From NCBI GenBank assembly GCA_001304425.1, contig LJTS01000256.1, positions 1-9,489 of the forward strand: a stretch of DNA of 9,489 nucleotides, read 5' to 3'. Source of the DNA: Betaproteobacteria bacterium SG8_40. Lineage in GTDB: Bacteria; Pseudomonadota; Gammaproteobacteria; Burkholderiales; Eutrophovitaceae. The notes below the pieces were generated by a model. The model had not been told where the DNA came from and searched no databases. It saw nothing but the letters and a program-made list of their open reading frames with translations. Of this stretch, positions 7,608-9,489 are shown piece after piece (positions within the stretch are counted from its first letter, which is position 1; every line of letters begins with the position of its first letter). The position numbers were made by a program, and so were the translations under genes.

Positions 7608-9199
7608 TTGTTATCGCCTTCGTGAACATTGATAAAGTAATCACGCACCGCTTGCCGTTGCTCAATCGGGACGCGTCCCGTTTTCATCACGTCAGCGCCG
7701 GAGTACTCGTCGCGCCCGCGTACATCCGCAAACCCGGTTTCGGACTGCTCCTGCTGACTGGCCGAATAAAACCACTCGGCTTTTTGCTTGTCCTGTTCTT
7801 TCGCTTCCTCGCCTCCACTCACGCTCACCCGCTCGAGTTTAAGCATGGCATCGAGTCTTTTGGTCGCCCTGCCTTCCAGCGCCCTGGCGGAGGAATGCCC
7901 GCTCGGCCCACCGGTCCTGCTACCCTCATCGTCCTGATCATTGTCGCCGGGCATTGTCGAAGCCTGCCGGTACATGGTTGCGCTACGCAAGTCAGTCTGC
8001 CCGGTATCGGGCGAAGGCGCGCCCATCGGCGTTTCGCCCTGATTGGTGAATTGCTGCGGAGCCAGGTCGCTATTCTGAGCAGTCAGACCGACCATCTCCC
8101 CCAGTTCGTCCATACGCCTGCGCGCGGTGTTGGCACGCTGCTGCCGTCGCATCGTGTCCTGGGCGTTTTCGAGGTTCTCCAACAGACGGTTGACGGATTC
8201 CGGATTGGTGCTGCCGGGCATATTGGTCACGTCGCGCCCTGTCTCACCGGTCTCTTGCGCGGCCGGGAGTTCGTCACGCGCCGTACGCGCCGAGTTGCCC
8301 CGGCCCGATCCATCCCCCGGTCCGTCGGCGGGGAACGCCGTGAGTTCGTCGCGCATTTCCTGGAGCATGGCAATTGCGTCTTCCGTGCGCCCTTGCGCAA
8401 TCGCTTCGGCTACCTGCTCCATTCCCGGTTGCTCGCTGATGGCTCGCGCCATTCGCGCCAATCCCTCCCGGCTTACGGCAGCCTGCATGTTCATCTGGTC
8501 GACAGCGTCGCGCGCCCTCAACATCGCCTCGAGCCGTTCCTGCCGGGTGGCGTTGTTATCCTCGAACGCAGCCAGCGCCCGGTCAAGTTCGGCGATCTCT
8601 TCGTCGTCAGCGGCTGTTGCCGAGAGCAAAGAGCGCGCACTTTGTCCGCTCGTATCCACTTGAGCGATGCCAGCGCCAACCTGCGTGCCGGCCCGAACCA
8701 GGTCAGCCCTGCTCCAGATCGCGCCGGCAAGTATCAGTCCGGGCAAAACGGCTAGCAGTAGCGTCCGCGGCAGCTTCAGGGGAACGATGCTGGAGCCTCT
8801 CAGGTCGTGTGCCGTGCGTGCCGCGTTGGCCACATGATTACGGACGAAAGCCGCGCCCTGGCCGTCCGCGGGCTGTGGCCGCGAGGCAAACCAGTAGGCG
8901 CTCTTCAACTCGTCGTGCAGGGGCAGGCGCGCATCGACCAGGCTGGCAGCCTGCGCCATCGAAATGCGCTTTAACGCCCGCCACAGCACGGCAACGCAAA
9001 AAATCGACAAACCCGCGACCAGCACGTACCAGTGGACGTCGGTCACGATGCCGGACAGGGGTATGCGGACAAGTTCGAATGCCGCCAGCGCGAACAATAC
9101 GATACATAGCGCAAAACCGGCCTCGTGCAGCACGCGCGCAACGCGCATGCGGCCCGCGACGGCACGCAGCAGTCCGACGATATCGTCAAGATCCTTCAT
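7604..9199 (-). CDS. Membrane protein with coiled-coil/disordered C-terminal region, first gene of the MoxR operon (DUF4175-like)
   Basis: The 531-residue product starts at ATG 9199 (MKDLDDIVGLL); an upstream extension in the same frame runs across the divergent intergenic region and is unlikely to be coding. Two membrane helices lie at about 28-48 and 56-74, and a third at about 146-164. Between them is LVDARLPLHDELKSAYWF (87-104), a pattern common in membrane proteins of MoxR-BatA operons and of the DUF4175 type. Residues about 196-290 are charged and helical, probably coiled coil. Residues 291-480 are low-complexity and polar (many G, D, Q, T, S), probably disordered. The tail has V510-P-x-x-x-R-x-x-V-x-x-YF522, a conserved-looking C-terminal motif of such proteins. 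The long C-terminal part is probably periplasmic, by topology inference. It overlaps moxR by ATGA, so the two are likely co-translated. The role is unknown; the family assignment is by resemblance only. Confidence 0.85.
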   Translation of the reverse strand: MKDLDDIVGLLRAVAGRMRVARVLHEAGFALCIVLFALAAFELVRIPLSGIVTDVHWYVLVAGLSIFCVAVLWRALKRISMAQAASLVDARLPLHDELKSAYWFASRPQPADGQGAAFVRNHVANAARTAHDLRGSSIVPLKLPRTLLLAVLPGLILAGAIWSRADLVRAGTQVGAGIAQVDTSGQSARSLLSATAADDEEIAELDRALAAFEDNNATRQERLEAMLRARDAVDQMNMQAAVSREGLARMARAISEQPGMEQVAEAIAQGRTEDAIAMLQEMRDELTAFPADGPGDGSGRGNSARTARDELPAAQETGETGRDVTNMPGSTNPESVNRLLENLENAQDTMRRQQRANTARRRMDELGEMVGLTAQNSDLAPQQFTNQGETPMGAPSPDTGQTDLRSATMYRQASTMPGDNDQDDEGSRTGGPSGHSSARALEGRATKRLDAMLKLERVSVSGGEEAKEQDKQKAEWFYSASQQEQSETGFADVRGRDEYSGADVMKTGRVPIEQRQAVRDYFINVHEGDNK

Positions 9200-9207
9200 T
9201 GGCAGAG

Positions 9208-9213
9208 ATTGTA
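9208..9213 (-). promoter_or_regulatory. Candidate -10 element for the MoxR-VWA operon
   Basis: On the minus strand TACAAT (5 of 6 matches to TATAAT) lies 8 nt upstream of the first operon gene's ATG at 9199. A transcript starting about 7 nt downstream of it would begin almost at the ATG, giving a near-leaderless mRNA. No Shine-Dalgarno site precedes this ATG, which is consistent. The -35 at 17-nt spacing is poor (CTCGTC), so the promoter would be weak or activator-dependent. Confidence 0.4.
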
Positions 9214-9257
9214 GCGCAGGCGGGACTGGCGACGAGAGACGGGTAAGATTGACGCCA

Positions 9258-9275
9258 ATTATCATGATTATCATG
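9258..9275. repeat. 9-bp tandem repeat in the divergent intergenic region
   Basis: ATTATCATG occurs twice without mismatch, at 9258-9266 and 9267-9275. It contains the palindrome ATCATGAT (9261-9268). It is an AT-rich island in GC-rich DNA, lying between the divergent operon and sulfatase starts. It supplies two alternative ATGs (9264, 9273) in the sulfatase frame. A candidate -35 (TTGACG, 9249-9254) is just to its left on the plus strand. It could be an operator or simply a small replication-slippage duplication. Confidence 0.6.
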
Positions 9276-9489
9276 AAAGTGACGGGCCCAACCATGCAGA
9301 TGCTGCCGGGCAGGCTGATGCTCCTTGCCGTTCTGGCGCTCGCGGCCACCCTCGCCCCGCAGGCGCTGAAAGCAGCAGATGCCCCGCACATCGTCTACAT
9401 CCTCGCCAACGACCTGGGGTGGAAGGATGTCGGCTTTCATGGCGGTAACGCGGCAACCCCGCACCTTGACGAACTTGCCGCGGCAGGCG
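9273..9489 (+). CDS. Arylsulfatase (S1 family, arylsulfatase-B-like), N-terminal fragment
   Basis: The gene runs off the right edge; about 72 codons are present. A signal peptide is visible (core LMLLAVLALAATLAP, cleavage near LKA-AD), so the enzyme is exported. The mature start HIVYILANDLGWKDVGFHGG followed by ATPHLDELAAAG matches the N-terminal calcium-site strand of S1 sulfatases, closest to arylsulfatase B-type enzymes, which cleave sulfate esters from sulfated glycans or aryl sulfates. The active-site C/S-x-P-x-R motif, where the formylglycine forms, is beyond the window. In the usual ADDLGW pattern the first calcium-binding Asp is Asn here (ANDLGW). The start is uncertain: ATGs at 9264, 9273, 9294 and 9300 are all in frame and none has a ribosome site. 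I chose 9273 because it gives an MK signal-peptide start. It is divergent from the MoxR operon, with no evident functional link. Confidence 0.88.
   Translation, partial: MKVTGPTMQMLPGRLMLLAVLALAATLAPQALKAADAPHIVYILANDLGWKDVGFHGGNAATPHLDELAAAG

Noticed and set aside
9200..9391. 64-residue N-terminal extension of the 531-residue membrane protein
   Set aside because: It would overlap the divergent sulfatase signal-peptide region, has no family-like sequence, and MKDLDDIVGLL at 9199 is a natural start with a candidate promoter just upstream.

Overview
The window is GC-rich (roughly 60% by eye) bacterial DNA. It is dominated by one tightly packed minus-strand gene cluster of the MoxR AAA+ ATPase / von Willebrand factor A (VWA) type. 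Gene style (GAAGG-type ribosome sites, 4-bp stop/start overlaps, signal peptides, an S1 sulfatase next door) fits a Gram-negative bacterium, most likely a proteobacterium and perhaps an environmental gammaproteobacterium. The taxonomic guess is weak because there is no rRNA or other marker gene here.

Layout, read 5'->3' on the minus strand (right to left): (1) a 531-residue membrane protein with a helical and disordered C-terminal half (9199-7604); (2) a MoxR ATPase (7607-6612), overlapping gene 1 by ATGA; (3) a 19-codon mini-ORF (6609-6550), in frame with the next gene but closed by a TAA; (4) a DUF58/VWA protein (6534-5656); (5) a BatA-like membrane protein with a degenerate VWA metal site (5659-3857), overlapping gene 4 by GTGA; (6) a large two-VWA membrane protein (3843-1250) whose reading frame is broken at about 3155-3164, exactly at a 5-bp tandem duplication; (7) after a 230-bp gap, a secreted Sel1-repeat protein (1019 to beyond the left edge). 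To the right, divergently transcribed, is the start of an arylsulfatase (9273 to beyond the right edge).

How the genes may work together: in known MoxR-VWA systems an AAA+ ATPase remodels or activates VWA proteins through their metal-ion-dependent adhesion sites (MIDAS). Here the ATPase is soluble, DUF58 looks like a soluble VWA adaptor, and three membrane-anchored proteins would place the machinery at the inner membrane with VWA, beta-sandwich and GATase-like domains probably outside the cytoplasm. The architecture resembles Bat (aerotolerance) operons, but no substrate can be read from the sequence. The Sel1 protein may be a periplasmic scaffold, but it has its own strong ribosome site and lies beyond a possible stem-loop region, so it may be a separate unit.

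The points most worth a second look are the frame break with its TCGAA duplication, the in-frame mini-ORF before DUF58 that carries a better ribosome site than DUF58 itself, the degenerate MIDAS in the BatA-like protein, a probable near-leaderless promoter for the operon, and a 9-bp tandem repeat in the divergent intergenic region. No CRISPR, tRNA, rRNA, insertion sequence or integrase was seen.
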